Source: Thermoplasmatales archaeon ex4484_6
Lineage (GTDB): Archaea > Thermoplasmatota > Penumbrarchaeia > Penumbrarchaeales > Penumbrarchaeaceae
Assembly: GCA_002254385.1 (NCBI GenBank)
Contig: NJDO01000121.1
Span: 1-8,917 of the forward strand
Direction of reading: 5' to 3'
DNA length: 8,917 nt
Position 1 is the stretch's first letter, and the number at the start of each line of letters is the position of its first letter. The notes below the pieces were generated by a model. That model made no database searches. It saw nothing but the letters and a program-made list of their open reading frames with translations, and had not been told where the DNA came from. Below are positions 6,387-8,917 of the stretch, piece by piece. The translations under genes and the position numbers were made by a program.

Positions 6387-7523
6387 ATGGAAAGTGCCTC
6401 GGCCTGGAGGAGATACATCATCCACATGGACATGGATGCATTCTATGCCTCGGTGGAGCAGAGGGACAATCCACAGCTGCGCGGCCTCCCCGTCATAGTG
6501 GGGGGGGACCCCTTCGGCAGGGGCGTGGTGACGTCGGCTTCCTACGAGGCGAGAAGGTTCGGGGTGCATTCCGCCATGCCCTCATCCCATGCAAGGAAGC
6601 TCTGCCCGGGAGCGATCTTCCTCCATCCCAGGTTCGAGGCCTACCGGGAAGCTTCCGGGAACATAATGGCAGTATTCCACGAGTTCTCCGATCTTGTCGA
6701 ACCCATGTCCCTTGATGAAGCATATATCGATGTCGGAGCGAGGGTCGCCGGAGGTGAGCAGCCCGGGGACATTGCCGCGAGGATCATCTCCAGGATCAGG
6801 GATGTGACCGGTCTGAACGCATCGGCCGGTGTATCCTTCAACAAGTTCATTGCCAAGGTGGCCTCGGGTATCAACAAACCCTGCGGCATCAAGGTTGTGA
6901 CTCCCGATGAAGCTCCGGATTTCCTTGACGGCCTCCCCGTAAGGAAGTTCTACGGGATCGGGGAGGCTACAGAGAGAAGGATGATCGACAGGGGGATACT
7001 GACCGGCAGGGACCTCAGGAAATTCTCCAGGGAGGAGCTCGTGTCCATGTTCGGAAAGGCCGGAGCCCACTATCACGACATCATCAATCTCAGGTATGAC
7101 AGCCCCGTTTGCACTCATCATGAGAGAAGATCGATAGGAAAGGAGAGGACACTTCATGAGGACACTGATGACAGAGATATGATGGTGGAGAAGCTGTCAT
7201 CGATAGCCTCGATGCTGGAGGAGTCGATGGCGAAGGGGAAGCTTCTCGGAAGGACCCTCACGCTGAGATTGAAGTACTCCGACAGAACAAGGATATCCAG
7301 ATCGGTGACCCTCCCGTATCCCACAAGATGCTCCTCGACGATGACGGAGATCGCCTCGGAGCTTCTCGACAGGACCGATGCAGGCAGGAGGCACGTGAGG
7401 CTCCTGGGGATTTCGATATCGAACCTTGAAGGTGAGAAGGAGGGAGGCCGACGCATGGTCCAGACAACAATCGAACGGTTCCTTATTTCCTTTCCCACCC
7501 CCTCCTCTTCTCCCGGTCTGTGA
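6387..7523 (+). CDS. dinB: DNA polymerase IV, Y-family translesion polymerase (DinB/Dpo4 type)
   Basis: This polymerase copies past damaged bases with low fidelity. The protein is 378 residues from the ATG at 6387. The palm carries the catalytic Asp15 in HMDMDAFYASVE and Asp110-Glu111 in SLDEAYIDV; YEARRFGVHSAM is the conserved fingers region. Tyr20 is the steric gate, as in archaeal Dpo4, where many bacterial DinB proteins have Phe. SAGVSFNKFIAKVASGINKP and the thumb helix-hairpin-helix FYGIGEATERRM (about 189-199) follow, then a little-finger domain (about 247-350). Near the end, QTTIERFL (359-366) fits a PIP box for binding the PCNA clamp. I chose 6387 because the upstream in-frame extension (TTG at 6309) is not DinB-like, and GGTG lies seven bases before this ATG. 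It is alone on its strand, divergent from GNAT and convergent with the transporter. Confidence 0.96.
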   Translation: MESASAWRRYIIHMDMDAFYASVEQRDNPQLRGLPVIVGGDPFGRGVVTSASYEARRFGVHSAMPSSHARKLCPGAIFLHPRFEAYREASGNIMAVFHEFSDLVEPMSLDEAYIDVGARVAGGEQPGDIAARIISRIRDVTGLNASAGVSFNKFIAKVASGINKPCGIKVVTPDEAPDFLDGLPVRKFYGIGEATERRMIDRGILTGRDLRKFSREELVSMFGKAGAHYHDIINLRYDSPVCTHHERRSIGKERTLHEDTDDRDMMVEKLSSIASMLEESMAKGKLLGRTLTLRLKYSDRTRISRSVTLPYPTRCSSTMTEIASELLDRTDAGRRHVRLLGISISNLEGEKEGGRRMVQTTIERFLISFPTPSSSPGL

Positions 7524-7766
7524 AGGGAAGGGAACGATGATGGTGGAAAACTCGTGAGGACCGAAACCCATGCTGACAGACCATCACTGTGAAAGAGTGA
7601 GGATTCAGTGTGTTTAACCGGATCTTCATGATGGGGGCCACGGGAATCGAAGGTGAACCACACCATCAGGAGAAGAGATACAGGTAGCGGAGGAAGGATC
7701 CCGGATAAGGATCGATGACAGAATCGGATCGGAAGGAGCGCCCTCGTTCCGATGGTATGTACGCCT
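7524..7766. other. Convergent intergenic gap between dinB and the transporter
   Basis: In these 243 bases I see no credible gene on either strand; plus-strand frames are under 20 codons. A minus-strand open frame from 7792 crosses it and runs antisense into dinB, but shows no recognisable protein. There are no strong T tracts. A few TGATG motifs loosely recall box C elements, but a complete C/D box guide RNA cannot be assembled. Confidence 0.6.
7728..7753. repeat. Hairpin-forming inverted repeat at the convergent 3' ends of dinB and the transporter
   Basis: ATCGGAA (7728-7734) and TTCCGAT (7747-7753) are exact reverse complements. Inside them GAG and CTC also pair, leaving one G-G mismatch and a CGCC loop, so about 10 base pairs form. 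It begins 13 bases past the transporter stop in the minus direction and may protect or define an mRNA 3' end. No T tract follows, so it is not a standard intrinsic terminator. Confidence 0.5.
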
Positions 7767-8711
7767 TCAGAACAGGAACAGTCCGGCAACACCGATTAGT
7801 GCTATCACGGTACCGATCACGGCCCTCGGTGTGATCCTCTCCCCGAAGACCTTCCAGGATATCGGGATTATCATCAACGGGGAGAGCGACATCAGTGTGG
7901 ATGCGATCCCGATATCAACGCTGTTCAGGGCCACGAACGAGGCCCAGATACCCAGCACTGGTCCTATGATCGTCGCAAGGCCGATGAATATTAGGAACCT
8001 CCTATCGGAGAGGGCCTTTACGGTTCCCGTCTTCCGTCGAATGATCATGGATGCAATCCATATGGCAGCCGTGCCCCACAATATCCTTATCAATGTGGCA
8101 GTCATGGGCGGGCTGGAGCTCCTCATGAACATCATGGCGTCCTTTGCGAGCAGGAGCTGAACGGCCTGTCCCAGCATGCCTCCCACCGCAAGCGCGAGTC
8201 CCCCGAAGGTTATCCTGAACGGCGACCTGTCCTCCCTCCTCTCCGCGACGACAATAACGATTCCGGTCAGGGTCAGCACAATGAAGAGGATCTCGAGGAG
8301 GCCCAGAGCTTCCCCCCAGAGGAGCCATCCGGCACTCCCCGTTACGATGGGGACCATTGACATCACGAGCATGGATATCCTGGGGCCCACTTTACCGTAG
8401 GACCACAGCAGGAATCCGTCCCCGATGGCAAGGCCCACCATGCCGGACAGACCCAGGAGAAGCCACACGTAGAGGTTCTCGTCCGGAATGAGTCTTCCGA
8501 AGAGTATCAGATGGAATATTGAAAGAATGATGAGGGCCCCGGTGAGCCTCATCCTGTTCACCGTATGCGGCGAATGTCCCTTTCCCCCGAATGTGAACAG
8601 TGTGGAGGAGATGGCCCACAGGATGGACGTGATAAGTGCGGCCATCTCACCTAGAAGCACGTCCATGAGGGCTGTCGAAACATTTCTCGGACTTAACCTT
8701 ACCCCCGTCAT
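7767..8711 (-). CDS. EamA/DMT-superfamily transporter (ten membrane helices)
   Basis: The product is a 314-residue, very hydrophobic protein with ten probable membrane helices (about 24-42, 55-72, 81-104, 112-131, 136-156, 167-190, 205-224, 240-262, 266-285, 297-314) arranged as two EamA repeats. Each repeat ends with the typical pattern: LWGEALGLLE followed by LTLTGIVIVVAE, and KVFGERITP followed by IALIGVAGLFLF. Members export or import small metabolites such as amino acids, sugars or nucleosides; the substrate cannot be told here. The ATG at 8711 shares its first base with the TGA of the upstream helicase gene (TGATG), suggesting translational coupling. The TTG at 8714 or ATGs at 8666 and 8645 are alternatives. 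The 8645 ATG, directly behind AGGTGAG, would begin just before the first helix, so the N-terminal 22 residues are uncertain. Confidence 0.9.
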   Translation of the reverse strand: MTGVRLSPRNVSTALMDVLLGEMAALITSILWAISSTLFTFGGKGHSPHTVNRMRLTGALIILSIFHLILFGRLIPDENLYVWLLLGLSGMVGLAIGDGFLLWSYGKVGPRISMLVMSMVPIVTGSAGWLLWGEALGLLEILFIVLTLTGIVIVVAERREDRSPFRITFGGLALAVGGMLGQAVQLLLAKDAMMFMRSSSPPMTATLIRILWGTAAIWIASMIIRRKTGTVKALSDRRFLIFIGLATIIGPVLGIWASFVALNSVDIGIASTLMSLSPLMIIPISWKVFGERITPRAVIGTVIALIGVAGLFLF

Positions 8712-8917
8712 CAATCCCAGAAGCGTCTTGTCCTGGCGTACCTTATCTCCTCGCCGAATACCTTCCTTGTAAGCTCATCCTCATCCGCAAAGACCATCTC
8801 CAGTATCCTTCCCGCGGTCTTCGGACCGACCCCTCTTCCCGAGAGGGCCATTACGGCCCTGTACCCGTATTCCGAGAAGAGCTCCGCCGCCATCATGGCG
8901 GCCCGGAACCTCTTCTT
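8711..8917 (-). CDS. lhr: C-terminus of a probable Lhr-type superfamily 2 helicase (partial)
   Basis: Only the last 68 residues are in the window; the frame is open to the edge. The sequence has EYGYRAVMALSGRGVGPKTA, then RILE, and ends in EIRYARTRRFWD. Both blocks resemble, from memory, the C-terminal end of large archaeal Lhr-family ATP-dependent helicases, which act in DNA repair or RNA metabolism. GRGVGPKTAGRIL looks like a helix-hairpin-helix-style DNA-binding turn. The helicase motifs themselves lie outside, so the family call rests on the tail alone. The internal ATG at 8896 is not the true start. Its stop overlaps the transporter ATG by one base, suggesting one transcript. Confidence 0.6.
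   Translation of the reverse strand, partial: KKRFRAAMMAAELFSEYGYRAVMALSGRGVGPKTAGRILEMVFADEDELTRKVFGEEIRYARTRRFWD

Noticed and set aside
7530..7625. Possible C/D box guide RNA after dinB
   Set aside because: TGATG and CTGA-like fragments exist, but C, D', C' and D boxes at proper spacing cannot be assembled.
7154..7792. 212-codon open frame antisense to the dinB 3' half and the following gap
   Set aside because: It shows no recognisable domain, lies mostly opposite a clear dinB, and long antisense frames are common with this codon bias.
1..8917. tRNA or rRNA genes, CRISPR array, insertion sequence, toxin-antitoxin or defence genes
   Set aside because: Reading both strands showed no such structure; the window is mostly housekeeping genes.

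Overview
The window looks archaeal. TATA-like boxes rather than -35/-10 promoters precede genes, one gene appears leaderless, and other starts have GGAGGT-type Shine-Dalgarno (SD) sites. The gene set also fits: a Y-family polymerase of Dpo4 type with a steric-gate tyrosine and a C-terminal PIP-box-like motif, a probable Lhr-type helicase C-terminus, and class I glutamine-dependent carbamoyl-phosphate synthetase subunits. Base composition is moderately GC-rich and AGG/AGA arginine codons are frequent. I cannot assign a lineage; a Thermoplasmatota/Euryarchaeota-like genome is a guess.

Layout. Positions 1-214 (+) are the C-terminal end of endonuclease IV (nfo). Convergent to it, 272-1267 (-) encodes an unrecognised armadillo/HEAT-like protein with a long charged tail. 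Next come carB (1401-4337, -) and carA (4327-5409, -), which overlap by 11 bases. A leader of about 150 bases before carA holds a TATA-like box, a perfect inverted repeat near the expected transcription start, and a T6 tract. A GNAT acetyltransferase (5646-6170, -) has a TATA box placed for a leaderless mRNA. It is divergent from dinB (6387-7523, +). After a 243-base convergent gap with a hairpin come a ten-helix EamA/DMT-type transporter (7767-8711, -) and, overlapping its start, the C-terminus of a probable Lhr-family helicase (8711-8917, -).

CarAB uses glutamine, bicarbonate and two ATP to make carbamoyl phosphate for pyrimidines and arginine. Three genes on this short stretch (nfo, dinB, the helicase) belong to DNA repair or damage tolerance, but they are not one operon.

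The strongest anomaly is in carB. Its first ATP-grasp domain lacks about 79 residues, precisely and in frame. The second, homologous half of the same protein is complete, which serves as an internal yardstick. The lost block holds ATP-binding residues of the bicarbonate-phosphorylating site. Either this is a real and mechanistically striking CarB, or it is an assembly or strain-level deletion of about 237 bp. I did not find a new defence system, mobile element, CRISPR array or RNA gene.
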